From: Sphingomonas sp.
GTDB lineage: Bacteria > Pseudomonadota > Alphaproteobacteria > Sphingomonadales > Sphingomonadaceae
Direction: 5' to 3'
Assembly (NCBI RefSeq): GCF_017744835.1
Contig: NZ_JAGIAM010000001.1
Location: forward strand, 248,001-312,000
DNA: 64,000 bases
Shown here: in pieces, positions 17,698 through 26,319 of the stretch
How the letters are laid out: the number at the start of each line of letters is the position of its first letter
Position numbering within the stretch: position 1 is the stretch's first letter
Position numbers and translations under genes: made by a program
The notes under the pieces: generated by a model
What the model was told of the DNA's origin: nothing
What the model saw: the letters and a program-made list of their open reading frames with translations, nothing else
Database searches by the model: none

Positions 17698-19620
17698 TCA
17701 GCGGCTGTGGTAATAGTCGTAGACCTGCCGCGCGACCGCGGCCGACACCCCCGGCGCCTTCGCCAGATCCTCCAGGCTCGCGCTGCGCACCGCCCGCGCG
17801 GTGCCGAAGTGCATCAGCAGCGCCTTCTTGCGCGCGGGGCCGATGCCGGGGACTTCGTCGAGCGGGCTCGCGCCGATCGCCTTGGCGCGCTTCTGCCGGT
17901 GCGCGCCGATCGCGAAGCGGTGGACCTCGTCGCGCAGCCGCTGGAGATAGAAGAGCACAGGCGAATTGACCGGCAGGGTCAGCTCGCGTCCGTCCATCAG
18001 GTGGAAGACCTCGCGCCCGTCGCGGCCGTGGTGCGGGCCCTTGGCGACGCCGACGAGGCAGACGTCCTCGATGCCGAGATCCTCGAGCACGCCCTTGGCC
18101 GCGTTGAGCTGGCCGCGGCCGCCGTCGATGAGCACCAGATCGGGCCAGGTGCCGCCCTGGCGATCGGGGTCCTCGTCCTGCGCCCGGGCGAAGCGGCGGC
18201 CGAAGACTTCGCGCATCATCGCGAAATCGTCGCCCGGCACGGTCTCGGCGCGCTTGATGTTGAACTTGCGGTACTGGTTCTTGCGGAAACCCTCGGGCCC
18301 CGCGACGACCATCGCGCCCAGCGCATTGGTGCCCTGAATATGGCTGTTGTCATAGACTTCGATGCGGTCGGGCGGCTCGGGCAGCTCGAAGATGTCGGCG
18401 ATCTCGGCGAGCAGCTTGGCCTGCGTGGTGCTCTCGGCGAGGCGGCGGTCGAGGGCCTCGACGGCGTTGCGCTTGGCCTGGTCGAGCAGCCGCCGGCGCG
18501 CGCCGCGCTGCGGCACGGAGAGCGCGACGCGGTGTCCGGCGCGCTCGCTCATCGCCTCGGCGAGCAGCTCGGCCTCGGGCAGCTCGCGGTCGACGAAGAC
18601 GTTCCGCGCGGGCGGGACTTCCTCGTAGAACTGCATCAGGAAGGCGCCGAGCACTTCATCCTCGGGCACGTCCTGGGTGTGCGCGGGGAAGAAGCTGCGG
18701 TGCCCCCAATTCTGCCCGCCGCGAATGAAGAAGGCCTCGATCCCGATCACCCCGGCCTTGCACGCCAGCGCGAAGATGTCGGCGTCGCCCACCCCTTCGG
18801 CGTTGATCGCCTGGCTGCCCTGGATGAAGGTGAGCGCCTTCAGCCGGTCGCGCAGGATCGCCGCCAGCTCGAAATCGAGATTCTCGGCCGCGGCCTGCAT
18901 CTGGAGCCCGAGCTTCTCCTGCACCTTGGTCGACTTGCCCTGGAGGAAGTCGCGTGCGTCGGTGACCAGCTCGGCATAGGCGGGCGCGTCGATCCGCCCC
19001 ACGCACGGCGCCGAGCAGCGGCGGATTTGGTACAGGAGACACGGCCGGTCGCGCGTGGCGAAGAAGCCGTCGGTGCAGCTTCGGAGCAGGAACAGCTTCT
19101 GCAGCGCGTTGAGCGTCTGTCGGACCTGCCCTGCGCCCGCGAAGGGCCCGAAATAATCGCCCTTGTAGCGCCGCGCGCCGCGATGGAGCTGGACGCGGGC
19201 GAACTCGTGGTCCTGGCGCAGCAGGATGAAGGGGAAGGACTTATCGTCGCGCAGCAGCACGTTGTACGGCGGGCGGAAGCGCTTGATCAGCTGCGCCTCG
19301 AGCAGCAGCGCCTCGGCCTCGTTGTTGGTGGTGACGATCGTCATCGATCTCGTCTGCGCCACCATCCGCTGGAGCCGCTTCGAGAGGCGCGTCACCTGGG
19401 TATAGTTGTTGACCCGATTGCGGAGCGCGCGCGCCTTGCCGACGTAGAGCACGTCGCCGCGGGCATCCTGCATCCGATAGACGCCGGGGCGCACGGGCAG
19501 CGTCTTGAGCACGTTGCGGATCGCGGCCACGCCGGCCTCGAGGTCGGGGGCCTCGGTGCCGCGCACCGCATAGGTGGCCTTTTCCTCGTTGAACCGGCTG
19601 GGGGAATTGGGATCGGACAT
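17698..19620 (-). CDS. uvrC: excinuclease ABC subunit C
   Basis: 640 residues from ATG 19620 (MSDPNSPSRF); the 13 in-frame codons upstream are unlikely to be used. Domains in order: GIY-YIG nuclease (GVYRMQDARGDVLYVGKARALRNRV, ~55-80), the cysteine cluster CLLYQIRRCSAPCVG (~200), a UVR motif (LDFELAAILRDRLKAL, ~245), the RNase-H-like 5' nuclease (YDNSHIQGTNALGAM, then LIDGGRGQLNAA, ~430-520) and C-terminal helix-hairpin-helix motifs (VPGIGPARKKALL, APGVSAAVA). It makes the dual incisions in nucleotide excision repair with UvrA (encoded at 44263) and UvrB. No LexA box was seen in its upstream region. Confidence 0.96.
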   Translation of the reverse strand: MSDPNSPSRFNEEKATYAVRGTEAPDLEAGVAAIRNVLKTLPVRPGVYRMQDARGDVLYVGKARALRNRVNNYTQVTRLSKRLQRMVAQTRSMTIVTTNNEAEALLLEAQLIKRFRPPYNVLLRDDKSFPFILLRQDHEFARVQLHRGARRYKGDYFGPFAGAGQVRQTLNALQKLFLLRSCTDGFFATRDRPCLLYQIRRCSAPCVGRIDAPAYAELVTDARDFLQGKSTKVQEKLGLQMQAAAENLDFELAAILRDRLKALTFIQGSQAINAEGVGDADIFALACKAGVIGIEAFFIRGGQNWGHRSFFPAHTQDVPEDEVLGAFLMQFYEEVPPARNVFVDRELPEAELLAEAMSERAGHRVALSVPQRGARRRLLDQAKRNAVEALDRRLAESTTQAKLLAEIADIFELPEPPDRIEVYDNSHIQGTNALGAMVVAGPEGFRKNQYRKFNIKRAETVPGDDFAMMREVFGRRFARAQDEDPDRQGGTWPDLVLIDGGRGQLNAAKGVLEDLGIEDVCLVGVAKGPHHGRDGREVFHLMDGRELTLPVNSPVLFYLQRLRDEVHRFAIGAHRQKRAKAIGASPLDEVPGIGPARKKALLMHFGTARAVRSASLEDLAKAPGVSAAVARQVYDYYHSR

Positions 19621-19716
19621 CGTCGGTGCCGATTTAGGCGCGCGGCGGTTTCGCGGCAACTTGAACAGTCACATCGTTGCGGCATAGTCACGGCGTTCCG
19701 GAGAGGAGTCGTCGCC

Positions 19717-20466
19717 ATGAAGCCGATCGCCGTTTCCGCCGCGCTGCTGCTTGCCTGCGCCGCCGTTCCCGCCGCCGCCCAGAGCGTCCCCGCTCCCGTC
19801 GCCACTGCGCTCGCCGACACCGGCCGCCCGCCGGCGGACAAGGAGCGCGACGCCGCGCGGCACCCGGGCGAGATCCTTGCCTTCGCCGGCGTCAAGCCGG
19901 GGGACAAGGTCGCCGATTTCGTGATGGGCGGCGGCTATTGGACGCGCATCCTCGCGCCGCTCGTGGGCTCGACGGGCAAGGTCTATGCCTATCAGCCCGC
20001 CGAGTTCATCAAGTTCCGCGCCGCCTATGCCGACGAGCAGAAGGCCGCAGTGGCGGGCCGGGCCAATGTCGTGCCGCTGAGCGACAGCCTGGGGAGCTTT
20101 TCCTTCGCCGAGCCGCTCGACGCAATCGTGACGGTGCAGAACTGGCACGACCTGCACCTGAAGGCCGCGCCCGCCGGCTTTGCCGGGACGGTGGCGAAGA
20201 AGCTCTATGATTCGCTCAAGCCCGGGGGCGTGCTGCTGGTGGTCGACCATGTCGCCAACGCCGACCCGGGGTTCGCTGCGCCCGACAGCCTCCACCGCAT
20301 CGATCCGGCTGCGGCGCGGGCGGAGATCGAGGCTGCGGGGTTCAGGTTCGACGGCGAGCTGCCGCTGCTCCGCAACGCCGCCGATCCGCACACGGCCAAG
20401 GTGTTCGACCCGGCGATCCGCGGCAAGACCGACCAGTTCGTCTATCGCTTCCGCAAGCCGGGCTGA
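19717..20466 (+). CDS. secreted methyltransferase-like protein
   Basis: 249 residues from ATG 19717, with RBS gagaggag (19701-19708) and a signal peptide (MKPIAVSAALLLACAAVPAAAQ). The core is a class I SAM-dependent methyltransferase fold: VADFVMGGGYWTRILAPLVG is motif I, AYQPAEF the acidic-end region of strand 2, and VQNWHDLHL the strand-4 motif. Predicted methyltransferases with a signal peptide form a recognisable proteobacterial family, but SAM is not available in the periplasm, so the real activity is uncertain. Divergent from uvrC, with 96 bases between starts. Confidence 0.82.
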   Translation: MKPIAVSAALLLACAAVPAAAQSVPAPVATALADTGRPPADKERDAARHPGEILAFAGVKPGDKVADFVMGGGYWTRILAPLVGSTGKVYAYQPAEFIKFRAAYADEQKAAVAGRANVVPLSDSLGSFSFAEPLDAIVTVQNWHDLHLKAAPAGFAGTVAKKLYDSLKPGGVLLVVDHVANADPGFAAPDSLHRIDPAAARAEIEAAGFRFDGELPLLRNAADPHTAKVFDPAIRGKTDQFVYRFRKPG

Positions 20467-20469
20467 GGT

Positions 20470-20673
20470 TCAGGGCTTCGCGGCCTCGCGCTCCATCCGC
20501 TGCGCCTCGGCCTCGATCCGGTTCATCATTTCCTCGGCACGCGCGCCGATGTCCTCTTGCTTGCGGCGGTCCTCGGCGTGGCGCTGCAGCGCGAGCACGA
20601 CCATCAGCACGGCGAGGAGCAGCGTCGCGACGCCGGCGATCTGGAGCCAGCGATATTGGGGAGCGGGTGCCAT
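20470..20673 (-). CDS. small single-helix membrane protein, unknown
   Basis: 67 residues: one transmembrane helix (LQIAGVATLLLAVLMVVLAL, ~10-29) followed by a highly charged cytoplasmic or periplasmic helix likely to form a coiled coil (QRHAEDRRKQEDIGARAEEMM). It converges with the methyltransferase gene (3 bases between stops) and lies beyond the atp operon terminator. No family recognised. Confidence 0.6.
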   Translation of the reverse strand: MAPAPQYRWLQIAGVATLLLAVLMVVLALQRHAEDRRKQEDIGARAEEMMNRIEAEAQRMEREAAKP

Positions 20674-20710
20674 GCGCCACCCTTAAGGCCAGCGCCGCGC
20701 GGCGGGCAAA

Positions 20711-20745
20711 GAAAAATGCCGCCCCCGGCATCCCGGGAGCGGCAT
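20711..20745 (-). terminator. Rho-independent terminator of the atp operon
   Basis: Arms atgccgcccccgg (20716-20728) and ccgggagcggcat (20733-20745) pair over 12 of 13 positions around a short loop. On the minus strand the stem is followed directly by TTTTTC. It lies 22 bases past the atpF stop and before the next leftward gene. Confidence 0.8.
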
Positions 20746-20767
20746 CGGAATTCCGTGGCGGATCGGC

Positions 20768-21412
20768 TCAGTTGAGCCGGCCCAGCCCCGCGATCGTCTG
20801 GTCGATCAGCGACTTGTCGGCTTCGGCGCCGTGCTTGTCGGCGATGATCGCCGCGGCGGCGCGCGTGGCGGCCTCGGCGGCCTTGGCGCGGATCGCCTGG
20901 ACGGCGGCGAGCTCGGCCGCCGCGATCTTGTCCTCGGCCATCTTGGTGCGACGCTTGGTCAGCTCCTTGGCGTCGGCCTCGGCACGGGCGAGGACGGCCT
21001 TGGCCTCCTCGTCGGCATGCGCGAGCATCGCCTGGGTCTCGGCCTCGAGGCCCGCGATCTTGCGCGCATATTCCTCGCGCAGCGCCTCGGCCTCGGCGCG
21101 AAGCTGCTTGGCTTCCTCGAGCCGGTTGCGGATTTCGGCGATCTTGGCGTCGAGCCCGCGCGCGATCACGCCCGGCACCTTCTTCCAGATCAGCGTCAGG
21201 AGGAAGACGAGCATCGCGATCGACACCCAGACGGTCGCGTCGAGCCCGAAGATGGCGGGATCGGAATGCGCTTCGCTGGGGCCGCTGTGCTCGATCGTCA
21301 CGGCCTTGGTGCCGGTCTCGGGCACGCCCATGTCGTGGACGGTCGCGCTCAGATTCTGCTCGGCCGCGCCGCCCGTGGCGGGTGCCGTTGCCGCATGTGC
21401 TGCCTCAGCCAT
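20768..21412 (-). CDS. atpF: F0F1 ATP synthase subunit B
   Basis: 214 residues. An Ala/Gly-rich N-terminal extension (~55 residues) precedes a single membrane helix (ATVWVSIAMLVFLLTLIW) and a long charged coiled coil (IAEIRNRLEEAKQLRAEAEALR onward) that forms the peripheral stalk linking F0 to F1. The last gene of the F0 operon. Its start overlaps the b' gene by 8 bases. Photosynthetic and many alphaproteobacterial synthases use a b/b' heterodimer, which is what is seen here. Confidence 0.93.
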   Translation of the reverse strand: MAEAAHAATAPATGGAAEQNLSATVHDMGVPETGTKAVTIEHSGPSEAHSDPAIFGLDATVWVSIAMLVFLLTLIWKKVPGVIARGLDAKIAEIRNRLEEAKQLRAEAEALREEYARKIAGLEAETQAMLAHADEEAKAVLARAEADAKELTKRRTKMAEDKIAAAELAAVQAIRAKAAEAATRAAAAIIADKHGAEADKSLIDQTIAGLGRLN

Positions 21413-21896
21413 TGAGCGCCGCCTTCACTGCCTTCTTGGCCTCCGCGGCCGTAACCTTGGCGCCCGACAGGCGATCGACGATGTCGCGCGCCGCATCGGT
21501 TGCCACTGCCTCGATCTCGGCGCTGGCCGCCTCGCTCGCCGCGGCGATGCGTGCCTCGGCCTCGGCGATCTTCGCGTCGATCTTGGCGCCCGCGGCGGCA
21601 AGGGTCTTCTCGGCCTTGGCCGTACCCTTGGCACGCGCGTCGGCGATGCGCTTCTGCACCGCGGCGCGCGCGTCATTGTCCTGCGTGCGCCACCGCTCCT
21701 CGGCGGCATCGGCGGCAGCCCGGGCGGCTTCCGCCGCAGCCAGGTCGTCCGAAACCGTCTTGTCGCGCTCGTCGACGGTCGAGAGCACCTTGGGCAGCAT
21801 GCCCAGGCCCACGACCAGGAAAACGAAGCCGAACGTCAGCAGCGTCCAGAAGATCTGGGACGCATAGGTCGCGGCGATCTGTTCTATCTGAGGCAT
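21405..21896 (-). CDS. atpG: F0F1 ATP synthase subunit B'
   Basis: 163 residues, with an N-terminal membrane helix (ASQIFWTLLTFGFVFLVVGLGMLPKV) and a coiled-coil tail (ERDKTVSDDLAAAEAARAAADAAEERW). It is shorter than the neighbouring b subunit, as expected for b'. Partner of AtpF in the stator stalk. It starts 53 bases after the atpE stop and overlaps atpF by 8 bases. Confidence 0.9.
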   Translation of the reverse strand: MPQIEQIAATYASQIFWTLLTFGFVFLVVGLGMLPKVLSTVDERDKTVSDDLAAAEAARAAADAAEERWRTQDNDARAAVQKRIADARAKGTAKAEKTLAAAGAKIDAKIAEAEARIAAASEAASAEIEAVATDAARDIVDRLSGAKVTAAEAKKAVKAALNG

Positions 21897-21949
21897 TTTG
21901 ATCCTGTCCGGATGCGGGCCGGCCTGGGTGCCGGCCCGGACTCGGAATG

Positions 21950-22177
21950 TTAGGCGACGAAGATCAGCAGCACCGCCACGACGAACGCGAGCAGGCCGAG
22001 AAGCTCGGCGGCCGCGAAGCCGATGAACATGTTGCCCTGCTGGCTCGCAGCGGCGCCCGGGTTGCGCAGCGCACCCTGCAGGTACGACGCGAAGACGTTG
22101 CCCACGCCGAGCGCGGCCAGACCGGCACCGATGGCAGCCAGGCCCGCGCCGAGCAGCTTGATCGCTTCACCTTCCAT
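21950..22177 (-). CDS. atpE: F0F1 ATP synthase subunit C
   Basis: 75 residues forming the two-helix hairpin of the proteolipid ring: a Gly/Ala-rich first helix, the polar loop RNPGA (residues 38-42), and a second helix with the proton-carrying Glu58 in FAAAELLGLLAF. No sodium-binding residue pattern is evident, so proton coupling is expected. RBS ggagt precedes the ATG. Confidence 0.96.
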   Translation of the reverse strand: MEGEAIKLLGAGLAAIGAGLAALGVGNVFASYLQGALRNPGAAASQQGNMFIGFAAAELLGLLAFVVAVLLIFVA

Positions 22178-22222
22178 TTGAATAACTCCTTGGTCGAATT
22201 TCAGTTTAACGGGAAAACGGGA

Positions 22223-23014
22223 TCAGTGATGGTCGTGCAGGTGCACGGCATCATTGATGTACAGCGAGGTAAGCAGCGCGAAGACATAGGCCTGCACGCC
22301 CGCCACCAGCATCTCCAGCGCCGACACGCCCACCATCAGCAGGAAGCTCGGCACGCCGACGCCCACGCCCACCACCGCACCGGCGTTGCCGGCATTGATG
22401 ATGAAGCCGGCGAGGACCTTGAGCAGGATGTGCCCCGCGGTCATCGCGACGAACAGTCGCAGCGCCAGGCTGAACGGGCGCACCATGAACGAGACGAACT
22501 CGATCGGCGCGACGAGCAGCAGCACGGGGATCGGAGTCCCCTTGGGCGCGAACAGCGAGAAGAAGCGCAGCCCGTGCTTGGCGAAGCCGACGATCAGCAC
22601 GATCGAGAAGCTGAGGATCGCCAGCACGCCGGTGACGGTGAAGTGGCTGGTGACCGTGAAGGGATGCACGCCGAACACGCCGAAGGGCATCAGCCCCAGC
22701 ACGTTGGCGAACAGGATGAACATGAACAGCGAGAAGACATAGGGGACGTACTTGCGCCCGTCCTTGCCGATGTTCGCCTTGAGCAGGTGATCGATGAAGC
22801 CGGTGAAGGTCTCGACCATCATCTGCCAGCGGCCGGGAACGACCTGCCGCTTCATGCCGCCGAGCATGAACACCCACAGCACGACCGCAGCCGCGCACAT
22901 CCAGAGCGCCGAGTTGGTGAAGGCGATCTGATGGCCGGCCACGTTGAAGCCGTCCCAAATCGTCTGCACCTCGAACTGGTGCATCGGGTCGATCTTGCCT
23001 GATTCCGCCGCCAC
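22223..23014 (-). CDS. atpB: F0F1 ATP synthase subunit A
   Basis: 263 residues from a GTG at 23014, giving the family N-terminus AAESGKIDPMHQFEV; the internal ATG 22984 would remove these conserved residues. Five to six membrane helices are present. The essential stator arginine lies in the penultimate helix (LALRLFVAMTAGHI, near residue 190), and conserved proton half-channel polar residues follow near EMLVAGVQAYVF. It forms the proton path against the AtpE ring. atpI lies upstream and atpE 45 bases downstream. Confidence 0.94.
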   Translation of the reverse strand: MAAESGKIDPMHQFEVQTIWDGFNVAGHQIAFTNSALWMCAAAVVLWVFMLGGMKRQVVPGRWQMMVETFTGFIDHLLKANIGKDGRKYVPYVFSLFMFILFANVLGLMPFGVFGVHPFTVTSHFTVTGVLAILSFSIVLIVGFAKHGLRFFSLFAPKGTPIPVLLLVAPIEFVSFMVRPFSLALRLFVAMTAGHILLKVLAGFIINAGNAGAVVGVGVGVPSFLLMVGVSALEMLVAGVQAYVFALLTSLYINDAVHLHDHH

Positions 23015-23055
23015 GCTGTGCCCTGGGTCCCGTATTAGCCAAAGCGCCCGAAGGA

Positions 23056-23373
23056 TCACTTCGAGCGCTGATTCGAAATCCTGATGATGTTCCTGAACGC
23101 GCTCACGATTCCGAGGAAAAGGAGAGCAAGCAGGAGCCACGGAGAGGTACCGAGCAGCCAATCGAGGGTGCCCCCGATGACCGCTCCTCCAACCATCCCT
23201 CCGATCAGCTCGGCCAGAACGCGGTTGCCCATGCGATAATTCTGATCGCCCGGTGCTTCCGCCTCTCGCGTCCTGATCGCCTCTTCCGATTTTGCCCGCT
23301 TCAGCCGCGCGTTGAGCGAAGCGATGCGGGGATCCTCGGGCAAGGGGTCCGGTCCGGGCTCATTTTCGGCCAT
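23056..23373 (-). CDS. atpI: ATP synthase assembly/accessory protein AtpI (AtpZ-like)
   Basis: 105 residues from ATG 23373 (MAENEPGPDP), chosen for the strong RBS aggagagg. A charged N-terminal half (ARLKRAKSEEAIRTREAEA) is followed by the two-helix AtpZ/AtpI domain (LAELIGGMVGGAVIGGTLDWLLGTSPWLLLALLFLGIVSAF). AtpI helps c-ring assembly and magnesium handling in other bacteria. First gene of the F0 operon. Confidence 0.87.
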   Translation of the reverse strand: MAENEPGPDPLPEDPRIASLNARLKRAKSEEAIRTREAEAPGDQNYRMGNRVLAELIGGMVGGAVIGGTLDWLLGTSPWLLLALLFLGIVSAFRNIIRISNQRSK

Positions 23374-23542
23374 TTCGCCTCTCCTATCAGCCGTTTCCGG
23401 CATGGCAAGGCGCCATGTGCCGAGGTCGAGCCCGCCAAGGCAGGGGCGCTTTAGGAAGGGTGGCGGGGCGAGTCAACACCAGTGGCTTTTTGGGACATGC
23501 GCCACGATTGCGTCCGCTCCTTGGCCCGCGCATATCTCGCGC

Positions 23543-24226
23543 ATGTCCGCCGACACGCCCGACAACAGCGGCCACCGCGCGCGCCTGCGCCAGCGGCTTT
23601 TCGAGGGCGGACCCGACGCGCTGCTCGATCACGAGCTGATCGAGTATCTGCTCGCGCTGGCGATTCCAAGGCGCGACACCAAGCCGCTGGCCAAGGCGCT
23701 GCTCGCCGAGTTCGGCGGGATCGCCGGACTCCTCACTGCAGACGCCGAGGCGCTGGCGCGCGTCGACGGCATGGGCGAGACCAGCGCCGCGGCGCTCAAG
23801 ACCGCGCACGCCGCCGCGCTCCGGCTGCTGCGCGGGCAAGTCGCCGAGCGTCCGGTGCTCGCCAACTGGCAGGCGCTGCTCGACTATCTGCGCGCCGACA
23901 TGGCGCATCACGCGATCGAGCGCGTGCGCGTGCTCCATCTCAATTCGAAGAACATGCTGATCCGCGACGAGCTGATGTGGACCGGCTCGACCGACGAGGC
24001 CGCGGTCCATGTCCGCGAAGTGATCCGCCGCGCGATCGATCTCGGCTCGGCGGCGATCATCCTGGTTCACAACCATCCCTCGGGCGATCCCAGCCCCAGC
24101 CGCGCCGACATCGACATCACGCGCAACATCGCCGAGGCAGGCAAAAGGCTGGGCATCGCGCTCCACGACCATGTCGTCATCGGCACCCAGGGCCATTCGA
24201 GCCTGCGCGCGATGGGGCTGATCTGA
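23543..24226 (+). CDS. radC: RadC/JAB-domain protein
   Basis: 227 residues from ATG 23543. An N-terminal UPF0758 helical region with an HhH-like VDGMGETSAAALK is followed by the JAMM metalloprotease-like domain. The signature HNHPSGDPSPSRADI is complete (His, His and Asp ligands) near residue 175, with the upstream Glu in the strand starting RDELMWTG. The molecular role of RadC in bacteria is still unclear, and the old link to DNA repair is disputed. Standing alone between the atp operon (divergent) and purB. Confidence 0.92.
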   Translation: MSADTPDNSGHRARLRQRLFEGGPDALLDHELIEYLLALAIPRRDTKPLAKALLAEFGGIAGLLTADAEALARVDGMGETSAAALKTAHAAALRLLRGQVAERPVLANWQALLDYLRADMAHHAIERVRVLHLNSKNMLIRDELMWTGSTDEAAVHVREVIRRAIDLGSAAIILVHNHPSGDPSPSRADIDITRNIAEAGKRLGIALHDHVVIGTQGHSSLRAMGLI

Positions 24227-24331
24227 CTCCTGCCCGCGGCGGCGTTGCAGCACCGGCCTGCCCTTGCTAGGGCCCGCGGCGTCGCGTCCGCCTCCTGCCA
24301 GGCGGGCAGCCCCGCTCTCGAAAGGAAAGCC

Positions 24332-25642
24332 ATGGTCCCCCGCTACGCGCGTCCGGAGATGACCGCGATCTGGTCGCCCGAAACCCGCTTCGCCATCTGG
24401 TTCGAGATCGAGGCGCATGCGACCGAGGCGCTCGCCGAGCTGGGCGTGGTGCCCAAGGCCGCGGCCAAGGCGCTGTGGGACTGGTGGGCGACCAAGCCCG
24501 TGATCGACGTCGCCGCGATCGACGCGATCGAAGCCGTCACCAAGCACGACGTCATCGCCTTCCTCACCTGGGTCGCCGAGCAGGTGGGCGAGGAAGCCCG
24601 CTTCATGCACCAGGGCATGACCAGCTCCGACGTGCTCGACACCTGCCTGGCGGTCCAGCTCGCCCGCGCCAGCGACATCCTGCTCGCCGATATCGACAAG
24701 CTGCTCGAAGTGCTCGAGCGTCGCGCCAAGGAGCACAAGCTCACTCCGACGATCGGGCGCAGCCACGGCATCCACGCCGAGCCGGTGACCTTCGGGCTCA
24801 AGCTCGCCGAAGCCTATGCCGAGTTCGCCCGCGCCAAGAAGCGCCTGCTCGCCGCACGCGAGGACGTAGCCACCTGCGCCATCTCGGGCGCGGTCGGCAC
24901 CTTCGCCAATATCGATCCGCGCGTCGAAGCGCATGTCGCCGAGAAGCTCGGCCTGGCGGTCGAGCCGGTCTCGACCCAGGTGATCCCACGCGATCGCCAT
25001 GCGATGTTCTTCGCGACGCTCGGCGTGATCGCCAGCTCGATCGAGCGGCTCGCGGTGGAGATTCGCCATCTCCAGCGCACCGAGGTTCTGGAAGCCGAGG
25101 AATATTTCTCGCCCGGCCAGAAGGGCTCGTCGGCGATGCCGCACAAGCGCAACCCGGTGCTGACCGAGAACCTCACCGGCCTTGCGCGCATGGTGCGCAG
25201 CGCCGCCATCCCCGCGATGGAGAATGTCGCGCTGTGGCACGAGCGCGACATCTCGCATTCGTCGGTCGAGCGCTATATCGGCCCCGACGCGACGATCACG
25301 CTCGACTTCGCGCTCGCCCGCCTGACCGGGGTGATCGACAAGCTGCTCGTCTATCCCGAGCGCATGCAGAAGAACCTCGATCGCATGGGCGGGCTCGTCC
25401 ATTCGCAGCGCGTGCTGCTGGCGCTCACCCAGGCCGGAGTCAGCCGCGAGGACAGCTATCGCCTCGTCCAGCGCAACGCGATGAAGGTGTGGGAGTCGGA
25501 TGGCCAGCTGAGCCTGCTCGAGCTGCTCAAGGCCGATCCCGAAGTCACCGCCGCGCTCTCGGTTCAGGAGCTCGAGGACAAGTTCGACCTCGGCTATCAC
25601 TACAAGCACGTCGACACGATCTTCGATCGCGTTTTCGGCTGA
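24332..25642 (+). CDS. purB: adenylosuccinate lyase
   Basis: 436 residues from ATG 24332 with RBS aaaggaaag. Fumarase/aspartase superfamily: FMHQGMTSSDVLDT (substrate loop, ~90), GRSHGIHAEPVTFG with the catalytic His (~150), and the signature GQKGSSAMPHKRNPVL with the mobile catalytic Ser (~265). It cleaves adenylosuccinate and SAICAR in purine synthesis. MVPRYARPEM is the usual N-terminus, so in-frame ATGs further upstream were not used. Confidence 0.97.
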   Translation: MVPRYARPEMTAIWSPETRFAIWFEIEAHATEALAELGVVPKAAAKALWDWWATKPVIDVAAIDAIEAVTKHDVIAFLTWVAEQVGEEARFMHQGMTSSDVLDTCLAVQLARASDILLADIDKLLEVLERRAKEHKLTPTIGRSHGIHAEPVTFGLKLAEAYAEFARAKKRLLAAREDVATCAISGAVGTFANIDPRVEAHVAEKLGLAVEPVSTQVIPRDRHAMFFATLGVIASSIERLAVEIRHLQRTEVLEAEEYFSPGQKGSSAMPHKRNPVLTENLTGLARMVRSAAIPAMENVALWHERDISHSSVERYIGPDATITLDFALARLTGVIDKLLVYPERMQKNLDRMGGLVHSQRVLLALTQAGVSREDSYRLVQRNAMKVWESDGQLSLLELLKADPEVTAALSVQELEDKFDLGYHYKHVDTIFDRVFG

Positions 25643-25672
25643 GCCCGGCGGCGATCGCGCGGGCTCGGCCGA

Positions 25673-26230
25673 TCAGCGGCTGAGCTCGCAGATCCAGTTC
25701 ACTTCCCAGCTCTTGCCGCCATCGTCCGAAAAGGCCTGCTCCATGCGGGCCGAACGCGGCGATTCGTTGAGCCACATGTAGCGCACCAGGATCGCGCGGC
25801 CCTTCCAGGGTTCCTGGCTGTAGAACTCGCCGCGATTGCCGGTGAAGCCGCCGATCACCGGCGGCAGATCGAGCGTGCCCTTGTCGAGGTCGACGAGGTA
25901 GATCGACCATTGGCGACTCTCGGGATTGTAGAGGCGCAGCGTCTGCGCCTTGATCCGCGCGCCGTCCCTGCTCCGAACGTCGAACTCCTCGAAATTGGCG
26001 TTGCTGTCGAGCAGCTTGTGGTGGTTGGAGATGCCGTCATACTCCACCCAGACGTTCGAGCCGACGAGCCGCTCGGGAAGCCGCCGGACATGCGCCTTCC
26101 AGTCGCCGATCAGGAAATCGAAATCGTGGCTGCCGTCGCGCTGCCCGGCGGCGGGGGACGCCGGGGCCGCGGACGTGTTCTGCCCGTACAGCGGCGCCAG
26201 CAGCAGCAAGGCGGCAAGGCTCGTCCACAT
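25673..26230 (-). CDS. exported protein of unknown function (DUF1579-like)
   Basis: 185 residues from ATG 26230, preceded by an RBS aggaggg, with a signal peptide (MWTSLAALLLLAPLYG). The body is all-beta in appearance: HDFDFLIGDWKAHVRRLPERL is typical of proteins annotated as DUF1579 or lipocalin-like, followed by LRLYNPESRQWSIYL and GEFYSQEPWKGRAILVRYMW and a final Cys. The function is not known. It converges with purB and is divergent from the LysR gene at 26320. Confidence 0.7.
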   Translation of the reverse strand: MWTSLAALLLLAPLYGQNTSAAPASPAAGQRDGSHDFDFLIGDWKAHVRRLPERLVGSNVWVEYDGISNHHKLLDSNANFEEFDVRSRDGARIKAQTLRLYNPESRQWSIYLVDLDKGTLDLPPVIGGFTGNRGEFYSQEPWKGRAILVRYMWLNESPRSARMEQAFSDDGGKSWEVNWICELSR

Positions 26231-26319
26231 GCGCTCTCTCCCTCCTGTCGCCGCCGAGGATGACAGCCGGCGCCCGCTTTGAGGACGCGGCAAAGCGGGG
26301 TAGAGGGTAAGCGATATTT

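Noticed and set aside
17692..19716. Very long open frame on the plus strand opposite uvrC
   Set aside because: It has no family motifs and is rich in R, H, E and G as expected for the antisense of a high-GC gene. The true plus-strand gene only starts at 19717.
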